Of a stretch of 33,091 bases of DNA, positions 1-7,150 are shown piece by piece. The notes beneath the pieces are model-generated. The model searched no databases. It was not told where the DNA came from and worked only from the letters and a program-made list of their open reading frames with translations. Origin of the DNA: Nocardia vaccinii NBRC 15922 (GTDB taxonomy: Bacteria > Actinomycetota > Actinomycetes > Mycobacteriales > Mycobacteriaceae); contig NZ_BDCC01000088.1 in assembly GCF_001613305.1 (NCBI RefSeq), positions 1-33,091 of the forward strand, read 5' to 3'. Each line of letters opens with the position of its first letter. The stretch's first letter is position 1. The position numbers were made by a program, and so were the translations under genes.

Positions 1-666
1 GCCCACGGCGGCGGCGGGCGCGGCGGTGATCGTGCCGCCGATCGCCGCCCCGATCCCGGTCCCCGCCGCTGTGGCTCCCGCGACCCGGTCCGAACGGCCC
101 GGCGGGATGCCGACCGAGTCCAGCGCGGTGGAGACCTGCGCCTCCGCGGTCGCGGCGGTGTTGTTGATCGCGTCCTTGACCTGTCCCGGCAGCCACGGTG
201 GCGAGGGCGCTTCGAATTGACCGATGCGAATCTCGTTGGGCGGCGGCGCGATCGGCGCAACCGCCGGTACCGGGCGCGGCGGATGCAGATCCGCCACCAC
301 CACCGCCGGAACCGGAGCCGCCGACGGCTCCGGCCGAGGCACCGGCCCATTACGCACCGCAGGCGATTGCTCAGGATATGCCGCAGGATCCGACACCAGA
401 GGCGGCGGTGAGGGCGGCGCGGGGGTTCCCGGCTGCATGCCGGTGGTCACACCGGGCTGGTTGGCAATCGGCCCGGCACCCGCACCGGACGCGACCCCCG
501 GAGCGACCAGGACTATCACCACCGGCACCACGCCCGCGACCATTACACGGGCCCATATAGCCCGCTTCGGATCGACCGCAAAGCGTGGCGATACTCGCCT
601 GACAAAGGGATCGGGACGAGGATTGATCGACCCCGAATTTGTCGTTTGCGTTTCTGTTTCAGGCAT
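1..666 (-). CDS. Pro/Ala-rich membrane-anchored protein, C-terminus outside window
   Basis: This leftward reading frame starts at ATG 666 and is still open at base 1, giving at least 222 residues. A GAAAGGG ribosome-binding site lies 10 nt upstream of the start. The first ~37 residues are polar with several Arg/Lys. A hydrophobic segment at about residues 38-62 would serve as a signal anchor or uncleaved signal peptide. A long proline/alanine-rich stretch follows (about 63-145), then a less repetitive region (QFEAPSPPWLPG, then a helix) and the start of a Gly/Ala-rich glycine-zipper-like tail running off the window. The layout recalls Nocardia proteins annotated as 'insoluble domain protein', but that is from memory. 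Function is unknown; location at the envelope is inferred from the anchor segment. Confidence 0.7.
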   Translation of the reverse strand, partial: MPETETQTTNSGSINPRPDPFVRRVSPRFAVDPKRAIWARVMVAGVVPVVIVLVAPGVASGAGAGPIANQPGVTTGMQPGTPAPPSPPPLVSDPAAYPEQSPAVRNGPVPRPEPSAAPVPAVVVADLHPPRPVPAVAPIAPPPNEIRIGQFEAPSPPWLPGQVKDAINNTAATAEAQVSTALDSVGIPPGRSDRVAGATAAGTGIGAAIGGTITAAPAAAVG

Positions 667-722
667 GCCGAATAGACCCTTTCAGGGTGAGATAGGGAAC
701 TTTGGAATAGCGCACTCATTAC

Positions 723-737
723 GCGCCGGATCGGCGC
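723..737. terminator. Short perfect hairpin between two leftward genes
   Basis: GCGCCG at 723-728 pairs perfectly with CGGCGC at 732-737 around a 3-nt loop. It lies downstream of the small hydrophobic ORF and upstream of the anchored protein. There is no T-run, so it is only a possible attenuator or terminator. Confidence 0.25.
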
Positions 738-789
738 TCCCGACTGCGGAATACGCAGCCAGAAGCCTCCAGCGAAGGGAGGGGGATTA

Positions 790-921
790 CTAGTGCGGCA
801 GCAGCGGTGCGACCGCGTTCCAGGCATCGGTCGCGAGGGCAACCACATTCACCGCGATGTCCGATACGAGGCTGACCAACGACAAGATAGATAAAGGATC
901 CACGAGATTCTTACCTTCCAT
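790..921 (-). CDS. Small hydrophobic peptide (43 aa, or 37 aa from an internal GTG)
   Basis: This short leftward ORF ends in a hydrophobic, helix-like stretch (roughly residues 8-43, rich in Leu, Val and Ala) with no charged residues after the first few apart from scattered Asp. ATG 921 has no visible ribosome-binding site. GTG 903 has GGAAGG 10 nt upstream, so the 37-residue version is probably the real product. It lies 123 bp upstream of the anchored protein and may be co-transcribed with it. No family is recognised. A membrane-associated small protein is the simplest reading. Confidence 0.45.
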   Translation of the reverse strand: MEGKNLVDPLSILSLVSLVSDIAVNVVALATDAWNAVAPLLPH

Positions 922-1304
922 GCGTGTGGGATGAACTATCTTCATCCAACACACAAAACACACTGCCGCGCTAGAGGTTCGAGGGACGTCATTTACGTCC
1001 CATTCAGCATTCGCGCTACCGACCCGCCGCCTGCCTGCGAAAATATAAGAAAGGGACGTCAGCAGCACCCCTGCAAATTTTTCCCCGCGACACGAATAAC
1101 TGTGTCTGGCGTCGCAGAGAAGCTGAGAAAACCCTGATCATAGCTACTGATTGGCTACTAAATGGTTCAACGGTAAGCCGTTGCGAAGGTGATCTAGGTC
1201 TGATACCTATTGAAGTGTCTCCGGGGGGAGATCAAGCGAGCAACCTTTCATTCTATCCGTCTGGCGATCCTGGACGGAAGACCCAAAAGTAGGGGGTTTG
1301 ACCA
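922..1304. promoter_or_regulatory. Divergent intergenic region with GGGACGT inverted repeat
   Basis: This 383-bp gap separates a leftward small ORF from the rightward regulator at 1305 and has no convincing gene. It holds a perfect inverted repeat, GGGACGT (983-989) and ACGTCCC (995-1001) with a 5-nt spacer. A further direct GGGACGTCA copy lies at 1053-1061, repeating 983-991. This arrangement suggests an operator. Promoter elements for both directions must lie here, but I cannot place -35/-10 boxes reliably. Confidence 0.35.
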
Positions 1305-2095
1305 ATGCACACCGAACACGGCGAGGAGTACTGCGAGCCGGGCACTGTGATCTGCATGGCCTGCTGGGCGCGTGATATCCGCGAGTACCGCAATCTCAGC
1401 CGGCCCCGATCCCAGGCCGTCACCGGCGTGAGCACCCGTTATCTCAAGGACATCGAATACGGCCACACCATCCCTGGACCCAACATCATCGAAAGCCTCA
1501 TCACCGGATACCAACTCGACGACGCCCAAGCCCGCCTGACCCGGGACCTGTGCCAGCCACCCGGCACCCTGCCACCAGCACACGAACTGCGGGAACGCAT
1601 CACACCCGCCCGCCGGTCCCTGTGGAACGTCCTCGACTCGCCCCTGGCCCTGGCCTATCTCGACCCGCTCTGGAACGTCCTCACCGCGAACGATAAGTTC
1701 TTCCGGATCTTCCCCGGGCTGCGCGTCGCGGACAACCTCGCCCTCTGGGCGCTGCCCCCTCGCCCGAACCCTCCCCAGCGAAAGCGTTGCTGGCCGACCC
1801 CCGCCGCGAAGCGCGATGGCTCGTGGGCGCCCTGCGCGGCACATTGGCCCACTACCGCGACGACCCCCGAGTGGCCAGCCTGTACCAGCAACTCTCACGC
1901 AACGAAATCTTCAACCACCACTGGCACAACGACATCCACGTCGCACACGGCCGCTGCATCGACAACCAGCCCCTACACATGCGCGACCCCACCACCGGAC
2001 AGCGCTACACCCTCGACGTCCAACTCACCGAAATCACCGACGTCCCCGAAATCCGCGGCTTCCTGTTCTGGCCACACACCGACAACACCGAATAG
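1305..2095 (+). pseudogene. XRE-family regulator with MmyB-like ligand domain, frameshifted
   Basis: The first frame (from ATG 1305) encodes a Cys-containing N-terminus (CX6CMAC), then a helix-turn-helix region with VSTRYLKDIEYG, typical of XRE regulators. It continues into an MmyB-type C-terminal domain (LDPLWNVLTAND, then FFRIFPGLR). The homology then jumps to another frame (LLADPRREARWLVGALR, VASLYQQLS, FNHHWH, ending at TAG 2095). The break is at a run of five C at 1755-1759, and one extra C would restore a continuous ~264-residue protein. Either the gene is inactivated by a 1-base deletion or the base call is wrong. Such regulators are usually DNA-binding repressors or activators sensing a small ligand. 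Nothing beside it shows what it controlled. Confidence 0.75.
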
Positions 2096-2253
2096 CCACT
2101 CCACGTGTGACTCGTGCCTATTCGAGGCAACCACCTCATCCCGTCGGCCAGACCGACACCGGTCCCGATGGCAAGCGTGGCCGGACCGGACACCCGGTCC
2201 AGGGAAGCCCAATCACCGCAGCAACCACGTAGGCACGCCTTGGCCCGCACTGT

Positions 2254-2421
2254 TCAGTCCATGATTGTGATGGCTGCTCGTGCAGCGGTGTTCGAACCAG
2301 GCGGGCGAGCTACTGCGTCCGCTGCCGGGCCGACTTGACCGGTGCGGTTGATGTCATCGGCCAGCCACGCCTGCACGAGTTGGCTGATGTTGAAGATGCC
2401 CAGCCCCCGCACCCGCAACAT
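2254..2421 (-). CDS. Possible small ORF or gene remnant (55 aa)
   Basis: A leftward frame from ATG 2419-2421 to TGA at 2254 has strongly GC-biased third codon positions in its first half, as expected for a coding segment in this genome. The peptide contains FNISQLVQAWLADDI and ends in a less codon-like tail. The frame stays open upstream of the ATG, so it may be the 3' end of a decayed gene. No family is recognised. It lies on the distal side of three stem-loops from the Lsr2-like gene. Confidence 0.3.
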   Translation of the reverse strand: MLRVRGLGIFNISQLVQAWLADDINRTGQVGPAADAVARPPGSNTAARAAITIMD

Positions 2422-2491
2422 CGTGGAGGCGATGTCAGCTGTACTGGCAACTACGACATTAATGCCGATACAAGGCTAGCCAACAGAATTG

Positions 2492-2637
2492 AGGGTGCAT
2501 CCCCAGCGCGCACGGGTCTGCGGGTCCGTGCGTGTGCTGGGGGATGCGATCCCAGAGAAGACCGGGCTCCGGATGCCGCCAGAGGCAATATTCCGGTCTC
2601 TCTGTCCCGCCAGTGGAGCTGTCTGTTCTACTGGCGG
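2492..2637. other. Three consecutive stem-loops, structured RNA or terminator array
   Basis: Hairpin 1 pairs GCATCCCCAGC (2496-2506) with GCTGGGGGATGC (2535-2546) and continues inward through GCACGG/CCGTGC (2509-2514 with 2525-2530); GGG/CCC outside extends it to 2492-2552. Hairpin 2 pairs 2552-2564 (CAGAGAAGACCGG) with 2592-2603 (CCGGTCTCTCTG), with one bulged A. Hairpin 3 is a perfect 9-bp stem, CCCGCCAGT (2605-2613) with ACTGGCGGG (2629-2637). On the minus strand hairpin 3 begins 42 nt after the Lsr2-like stop, so it could terminate that operon. The remaining structure exceeds what termination needs. No T-tracts follow. Confidence 0.5.
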
Positions 2638-2678
2638 GAGTCCTGAAGTGGTTCACGCCCGCGCCGACAGGCGGTGCG

Positions 2679-2936
2679 TTATTGCGTTCTGGCCGAGCGT
2701 GACCCGCGCGGGCCTACAGCATAGACGTACCTCGGCCGAGGCTTTCGCACGAACGCGGGCGGTTGGATCCGGCGCGCGTACAACGCCCAGAGGCCGAGGA
2801 GCTCGCGCAGCTCAACCGCGTTCTTGTCGGTCAGATCGATCTCGTATATGTCTCCGTCGATCCCGAAAACCACTGTCTCCGAGGCAACCGAGACACCATC
2901 TCGATCATCGATCAGCTCGACATTCACTGCCTTCAC
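2679..2936 (-). CDS. Lsr2-like protein lacking the C-terminal DNA-binding domain
   Basis: The first ~58 residues match the N-terminal dimerisation domain of the actinobacterial nucleoid protein Lsr2 (V-x-L-I-D-D-R-D, ETVVFGIDG, YEIDLTDKNAVELRE, then a Trp-containing helix). Lsr2 is about 110 residues, with a C-terminal Arg-Gly-Arg DNA-binding domain that silences AT-rich horizontally acquired DNA. Here the protein is 85 aa; after RRI the rest (to RSARTQ) resembles neither that linker nor that domain. The GTG start overlaps the stop of the P-loop gene upstream as GTGA, implying translational coupling. It could oligomerise with full-length Lsr2 and modulate it, or simply be a truncated relic; the sequence alone does not decide. 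Confidence 0.75.
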   Translation of the reverse strand: MKAVNVELIDDRDGVSVASETVVFGIDGDIYEIDLTDKNAVELRELLGLWALYARRIQPPAFVRKPRPRYVYAVGPRGSRSARTQ

Positions 2937-3532
2937 GACGAACTTCCGCCTTCCTGGATCTTTCTCGTCGATGACGTGCGACTGGGAGATGAGGGTGTGG
3001 TCCAGTGCGCGATGGCCTCGGCGAGGCGCTCAGTGGCCTGGGCCGGCGGCACGGAGGTGGTGTCGATCCGTAGATCAGCCGCATCGACCAGCCACCGGGT
3101 ACGGGCCGCGAGGAAGGCAGGGATGTGCTGTAGTCGCCATTCAGCGGCACCGTGCAGGACGTGGTCGTCAGTGATTCGCCGCTCCAGCGCGGCGGCGTCG
3201 ACGTCGATCAGCACGTGGTGCAGCGAATGTCCTTGCGCGCGAATGCCTTCGGCGAGCTCTTCCCAGTACTCGTGCTGCAGGACCGTTTGCACGATCAGCA
3301 GATTTTGGCCGGTGGCGTGAGCGAGTTCGCTGGCCACGATGGGTACGAGCCGCCGCCATAACGGGCGGTGTTGAATATCGTCGACCGGACGATCGGGAAA
3401 TTGCGCTTCGAGCATGAAGCCCACATGCTCCGTATCGAACAGACGCCATTCTGTCTGCGCCGCAACAAATTCCATCGCTTTCGTTGACTTACCGCAGCCG
3501 AAAGTGCCGTTCAACCAGACGACGTCGACCAA
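2933..3532 (-). CDS. TmrB-like P-loop ATPase/kinase
   Basis: The 199-residue product opens with a Walker A motif at residues 9-17 (GTFGCGKST) after a short hydrophobic strand (VVWLNG). This is the layout of TmrB, the Bacillus tunicamycin-resistance protein, and its AAA/kinase-like relatives of about the same length. Further similarity: FDTEHVGFML, a PLWRRLVP segment, and a nucleotide-kinase-like strand LHHVLIDVD before an Arg-rich lid. I chose TTG 3532 because AGGAGG lies 8 nt upstream. A GTG at 3712 gives 259 aa, and the extra 178 bp has coding-like codon use, so a longer product or a fused remnant is possible. Likely role: small-molecule phosphorylation or resistance; substrate unknown. It is coupled by GTGA overlap to the Lsr2-like gene. 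Confidence 0.75.
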   Translation of the reverse strand: MVDVVWLNGTFGCGKSTKAMEFVAAQTEWRLFDTEHVGFMLEAQFPDRPVDDIQHRPLWRRLVPIVASELAHATGQNLLIVQTVLQHEYWEELAEGIRAQGHSLHHVLIDVDAAALERRITDDHVLHGAAEWRLQHIPAFLAARTRWLVDAADLRIDTTSVPPAQATERLAEAIAHWTTPSSPSRTSSTRKIQEGGSSS

Positions 3533-3698
3533 GACCTTTTCCTCCTGTAGTTCGGACCAAACAACGGACTGCCGGCCGCCGACCAACCGACGCCTGCACG
3601 CACTGATCGCGGTGCCCGGAAGGCTCGTTGGCAGACTCGGAACCCACCGCTCGTATTCGCAGAGCAACCGGTGCTGCGCCAGGGCGATCCACCACGTG

Positions 3699-4307
3699 TC
3701 ACGACTCGTCACCGTCCGGCTGTGAGGCCGTGGGCTCGGTGTCCGTGGATGGCCAGACTCGCCGCGGTGGGAATTCGCTGTCGCGGGGACCGGTTGCCTG
3801 TTCGCGCAGGCGTAGCCGTCCCGCGCGGACCGCGCCAACCAATTCATCGAGAGACTCGATACACCAGCACAACTCGGCCGAGTCGCGCTGGCGAAGGTCG
3901 GGGTCGTGCTGCCTGAGCGCGTACAGCACATATCTCCGCACCAGCCACGACACCCAATCCCCGTACGACGACGGTGCGGTCGGAGCCTCGGGAGCGTGGG
4001 CGATCTGTTCGGTGTGACCGCCTGCCTCCCTGTCGATGAACCAGGTGTAGAGGCCCATTTGCTCGTTGAGGTGCTCCAGCTCTTCTCGGCCGAGGGGACG
4101 GTGCTCGTGCGCGTGCCGCCACACACCGACCATCTCGCGTGCACTCCGCAGCAACACGGTCGCCGGTTCCTCCGCACCCGCACATATCCGCAGGATCGGG
4201 GCAGCGGCGGGCAAGGGCTGATCCGGAGTGGCCTCGACCGGCGGCACGGTGAATGCCGCCGGACGACCGTGAAGCCCGTAGAAGACGTACTCGGTGTGAT
4301 TCGGCAT
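3699..4307 (-). CDS. Unknown protein (202 aa)
   Basis: Starts at ATG 4307 with AAGGA 9 nt upstream. The N-terminus reads like a small beta domain (TEYVFYGLHG, then a Pro-rich linker), followed by mostly helical sequence with Trp/Tyr-rich segments (GLYTWFIDREAGG, SYGDWVSWLVRRYVLYAL) and an acidic disordered tail. There is no signal peptide or membrane segment and no family is recognised. It sits 57 bp downstream of the 293-aa unknown gene and 166 bp upstream of the TmrB-like gene, all on one strand, so an operon is likely. Confidence 0.65.
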   Translation of the reverse strand: MPNHTEYVFYGLHGRPAAFTVPPVEATPDQPLPAAAPILRICAGAEEPATVLLRSAREMVGVWRHAHEHRPLGREELEHLNEQMGLYTWFIDREAGGHTEQIAHAPEAPTAPSSYGDWVSWLVRRYVLYALRQHDPDLRQRDSAELCWCIESLDELVGAVRAGRLRLREQATGPRDSEFPPRRVWPSTDTEPTASQPDGDES

Positions 4308-4364
4308 GAAGCGTGATCCTTGTATAGGCGAAGCCGGACCCGGAAGGGGTTGCGGCGCTAGCGA

Positions 4365-5246
4365 TTACAATCGCCACGGCGTGTTTTCCGTTCTGCTGCT
4401 GATGGTTTTGCCGCTGCCCTCGTCGGTAGGGGTGCGATGGACCTGCCCGGTCTCATCGACTCGCAGGCACCAGCGGCGGGGACGGCTGGTGTAGATGCGC
4501 GCCAGCCAGACCGGCAGCCACCACCCCCACGTCGCCACCGTCACCGCCGCATGGACGCCGTGCCACGGCTGCGGCCCGGCCACGGTTACCACCGCACTCC
4601 TGGCCCCACGCTGCTCCACCATGCAGGCACCACTCGCCGCGAGCTCGGCGATCGCGGCATCGAGGTCCGCGCGCGGCGAGCGCACCACCGCCGCACAGTT
4701 CGCCGTCGCCGGGGAAGGCAGCTCCCACTGCCAGGCTCGCGGAAGTCGGACGGTGCCGTGGGCCAACCCCGCGATCAAACTGGTGTAACCCTCGCCCAGC
4801 TGCGCCAGAGCCTTCGCCTCCTCGAGGGGTTCCTGGTCAGGGGCCTGCTTCTCGTCGGCGACCGCGACCCACAGCGAAGCCAACCTCGAAATCACCTGCC
4901 CCACAGTCTCTGTCGCCACATGCGCGGGCCCGTCCACACCACTGGCCAGAATGGTGCGCTGGCGCACCGCCTCGTCGATCGACGCCACCAGCGACGCGAT
5001 CTCCTCCAATGAGTGGATCCACCGCCGGATCGTCGCGGCCCATTGCTCACCGCGGTCGTGCGGGGATTCCATATACGCGCGCAAGATGTGCTGCACTGCT
5101 CGCAGGCGACAACGCGCATCCACCAACTCCACCGCGAGCTCCACGATCTCCGCACACACGACCCCAGAAGGCGGCACACCATCCGCGAACGCACGCAACA
5201 ACATCTCCATCGACGGCAACACCGCAAGCCTGCTCACCGGCGCCAT
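4365..5246 (-). CDS. Unknown helical protein (293 aa)
   Basis: Long, mainly helical sequence with many Ala, Glu and Val, and a Trp-rich segment near the C-terminus (WGWWLPVWLARIY) that could pack against a membrane or a partner but is too short and polar at its edges for a confident transmembrane call. No catalytic motif is visible. ATG 5246 is annotated; a GTG three codons later (5237) has GAGG 9 nt upstream and may be the true start. It leads the leftward group with the 202-aa unknown, the TmrB-like gene and the Lsr2-like gene. Confidence 0.65.
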   Translation of the reverse strand: MAPVSRLAVLPSMEMLLRAFADGVPPSGVVCAEIVELAVELVDARCRLRAVQHILRAYMESPHDRGEQWAATIRRWIHSLEEIASLVASIDEAVRQRTILASGVDGPAHVATETVGQVISRLASLWVAVADEKQAPDQEPLEEAKALAQLGEGYTSLIAGLAHGTVRLPRAWQWELPSPATANCAAVVRSPRADLDAAIAELAASGACMVEQRGARSAVVTVAGPQPWHGVHAAVTVATWGWWLPVWLARIYTSRPRRWCLRVDETGQVHRTPTDEGSGKTISSRTENTPWRL

Positions 5247-5367
5247 CCTCGATACAGAGCCTCGCGCGCGGCTGGACCCGCATGCACCATGCGCGCGGCC
5301 ACGGTCTCACCGGTCAACGGCACCAACACCTTCGCTGCGGGCGGGCACGATCCGGCAGCAGGCACGG

Positions 5368-5637
5368 TCACCGCGGCACCCCACCGAATTCCACGTCTGC
5401 TGCTGCCTCAGTTGCCACCGTCACGATACGAACCTGCACGGCCTTGACGCCCTGGCGACCCGAACCCACCTCGTAGGCGACGGTGTCTCCGGCGGCGGGC
5501 GGGTACGCGCCCTTATCCCTCAAACCAGTGAAGTGCACAAAAATGTCGGGTCCACCGCCGGTGGGAGTGATGAATCCGAATCCGCGTTGCCGGTCATAAA
5601 ACTTCACAATCCCAGTGCTCATCGAGCCTGTGTTCAT
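5368..5637 (-). CDS. Cold-shock domain protein
   Basis: An 89-residue cold-shock protein. After MNTGSMSTG comes the canonical fold with RNP-1 (RGFGFI) and RNP-2 (DIFVHF), then an AYEVGSG strand and a C-terminal extension of about 20 residues beyond the usual 67-residue CspA length. Proteins of this fold bind single-stranded RNA or DNA and melt RNA structure. ATG 5637 is chosen because AGGAAGG lies 9 nt upstream; ATG 5622 is an in-frame alternative with no comparable site. It stands alone among unknown genes. It is probably an accessory copy, since the usual KGFGFI is RGFGFI here and the tail is unusual. Confidence 0.9.
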   Translation of the reverse strand: MNTGSMSTGIVKFYDRQRGFGFITPTGGGPDIFVHFTGLRDKGAYPPAAGDTVAYEVGSGRQGVKAVQVRIVTVATEAAADVEFGGVPR

Positions 5638-5714
5638 CGAGACAGACCTTCCTGTGTAGCAGCGAAAGTTTCTGGCCATTGAATCGGCCCAGACGACGGG
5701 GCCGCGATCAGAGT

Positions 5715-5861
5715 TCAGCTGAGGTCAGGCGCGGCAGATTCATCCGCAGTCCGCCCCCGGACCATCGCCGGGGCACTGTCATGGTGCAGCAGCGCGGCTG
5801 TCAGTAGCTGGAAGTCCCCATCGCAAAATCCCACTGTGTTCAGGTAAAGCGCCCTCGGCAT
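5715..5861 (-). CDS. Small unknown ORF (48 aa)
   Basis: A complete leftward ORF from ATG 5861 to TGA 5715 with mostly GC-rich third positions. Its composition is natural (LYLNTVGFCDGDFQLLTAAL at the start, an acidic tail). It lies 77 bp upstream of the cold-shock gene in the same orientation. No ribosome-binding site is obvious. The frame extends upstream to a GTG ten codons earlier. No family is recognised. Confidence 0.4.
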   Translation of the reverse strand: MPRALYLNTVGFCDGDFQLLTAALLHHDSAPAMVRGRTADESAAPDLS

Positions 5862-5933
5862 GGTCGACTGTTCCCGTTGCGCGGACCCCACCGAGTCGTA
5901 TTTGGGAAAGGGCGGTGTCGCCCGAGCCTTGTT

Positions 5934-6227
5934 TCATCCGCCGGCCCCACAGCCGTCCTCTCCCGCCTCGTGCGGGATAAGGTGATACGAAACCGACAGC
6001 GGCACATCGCCGTCCGTCCATGTGATCGAGGGGAACTTGCCCTCGATCAACGCCTGGGCCGCGGTGTCCAAATGCTCGTTGACGAACTGGTGCCAGTTGT
6101 CGAACTCCCGGGTGTCCTGCGCCCTCGTGCGGCAGTCCGCTGCCCAGGCATCGAGGGCCTCACGTTCCTCGGGCAAGGTGAAACTGCGGACCTCGCCAGC
6201 GATCCGCCCGAACAGATACGCATCCAC
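5934..6227 (-). CDS. Unknown acidic small protein (97 aa)
   Basis: GTG start at 6227, six bases after the stop of the small membrane protein upstream, so the two are probably co-translated. The product is soluble, acidic and helical (EEREALDAWAADCRTRAQDT, then FVNEHLDTAAQALIEGKFP) with a final beta-like segment (PLSVSYHLIPHEA). No motif or family is recognised. The pairing with a one-helix membrane protein suggests a membrane-linked function, but that is only context. Confidence 0.6.
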   Translation of the reverse strand: MDAYLFGRIAGEVRSFTLPEEREALDAWAADCRTRAQDTREFDNWHQFVNEHLDTAAQALIEGKFPSITWTDGDVPLSVSYHLIPHEAGEDGCGAGG

Positions 6228-6233
6228 ACCGCA

Positions 6234-6395
6234 TCACCCAGTTGTAATGCCCGACACGGACGCGGGCGCACCATGTCGCACATGGTGCATGTGTGCCACT
6301 GCGACCAGCGCCACGCCGCTGACCAGCACGGCCAGGCAGACCGCCACGACGGCGAAGATCACAATGTTCCGAAGCTGACGATCGCTATAAGTCAT
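6234..6395 (-). CDS. Small single-pass membrane protein (53 aa)
   Basis: ATG 6395 has AAGGAG 7 nt upstream. The product has a short positively charged N-terminus (RQLRN) and one clear transmembrane helix at about residues 11-35 (VIFAVVAVCLAVLVSGVALV). A His-rich segment (HMHHVRH) and a short polar tail follow. By the positive-inside rule the N-terminus should be cytoplasmic. The His cluster could bind a metal, which is inference. It is followed within 6 bp by the 97-aa gene. Small helices of this kind are common in actinobacterial mobile elements, but no Spd or Tra gene is seen here. Confidence 0.6.
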   Translation of the reverse strand: MTYSDRQLRNIVIFAVVAVCLAVLVSGVALVAVAHMHHVRHGAPASVSGITTG

Positions 6396-6399
6396 GCTT

Positions 6400-6627
6400 T
6401 CACTCCTTGTCTTCACGTATGGCCGCAGCCGGTTTGGCTGCGGCGCAGAAGGTTTCGATACAGCTGCCCACCGTCACCGATGTTCGAGCCCGGAATCCGC
6501 GTGTCCGCCCTCCACGGCCAGCGCATCGCCCCGACAGTGGTTCCGGAGACGGAGAGTGTCCCCGGAACCGCACGGCGTTCACCACAATCACGAGCGCACC
6601 GCTGACGCCAACGGTCGACACCACGAA
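6400..6627 (-). CDS. Possible small membrane protein, perhaps frameshifted
   Basis: A leftward frame from GTG 6627 opens with a strong transmembrane-like segment (VVSTVGVSGALVIVVNAVRF) and runs to TGA 6400, five bases before the next start. Codon use is coding-like through the helix. After the C4 run at 6560-6563 another frame, ending at 6474, becomes the better-coding one. The gene may therefore have suffered a 1-base shift, with the tail to 6400 read out of frame. GGGG lies 6 nt before the GTG. Low confidence. Confidence 0.3.
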   Translation of the reverse strand, partial: FVVSTVGVSGALVIVVNAVRFRGHSPSPEPLSGRCAGRGGRTRGFRARTSVTVGSCIETFCAAAKPAAAIREDKE

Positions 6628-6635
6628 AAGCCCCG

Positions 6636-6737
6636 CTAACCAATAGATTTCACGTCAAATGAAGGCTGACTCGTCGACCGAAGGACCACGGACGTAGTCG
6701 TGACGACGTACGCCGCAGTCACGAACTTCACGACCAT
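6636..6737 (-). CDS. Micro-ORF with strong ribosome-binding site (33 aa)
   Basis: ATG 6737 is preceded by GAGGAGG with 5-nt spacing, one of the strongest sites in this region. The 33-residue product starts hydrophobic (MVVKFVTAAYVVTT) and ends polar. It stops just before the possible membrane protein at 6627. It could be a small membrane peptide or a translated leader. No family is recognised. Confidence 0.3.
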   Translation of the reverse strand: MVVKFVTAAYVVTTTSVVLRSTSQPSFDVKSIG

Positions 6738-6853
6738 GTACGCCTCCTCCGCACTCGCATACAGAGCCAACACCGCACGGCCGGGCACGGGCCTTAATAG
6801 GCCGCTACGAGTTCGCCGCGGTCACGATCGCTCGATTACACCGCTTCCGCCGG

Positions 6854-7135
6854 TCAATCCCACCACCGCATCGCCCCGCGATTACTCACCGAGACGCGCG
6901 GGCCAGGCGACAACCAGGCCCAGAATTCGGCCCGCACCTTGTCCCATAACGGACCCAGCGCCGGGAAACGCTCTCGCGCAGTGACCAGATCAGTGCCCGG
7001 CGCGAACACCACATCGGGCTCCGTCCCGTCAGATATGTTGTGCACCTTCATAATTTCGATTTTCCCGTCATCGAAGTGTGTGGGCCGCCACGTCGCCTCG
7101 AGCCCATTGGCCTGGGTGTGATGCACCTCGTCCAT
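6854..7135 (-). CDS. Unknown small protein (93 aa)
   Basis: Starts at ATG 7135 with GGAGG 4 nt upstream, 15 bp after the stop of the resolvase-fold-like gene, so the two form an operon. The sequence predicts a small beta-rich domain (LEATWRPTHFDDGKIEIMKV), a central acidic loop and a Trp-rich helix (LWDKVRAEFWAWL), with WWD at the C-terminus. No recognised motif. Confidence 0.55.
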   Translation of the reverse strand: MDEVHHTQANGLEATWRPTHFDDGKIEIMKVHNISDGTEPDVVFAPGTDLVTARERFPALGPLWDKVRAEFWAWLSPGPRVSVSNRGAMRWWD

Positions 7136-7150
7136 GGCGCCTCCACCGCG

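Noticed and set aside
2493..2552. Possible CRISPR repeat (GTGCATCCCC..., GGGGGATGC.GATCCC, recalling type I-E repeats)
   Set aside because: No copy at a 60-61 bp period and no cas gene; the resemblance arises from one long hairpin.
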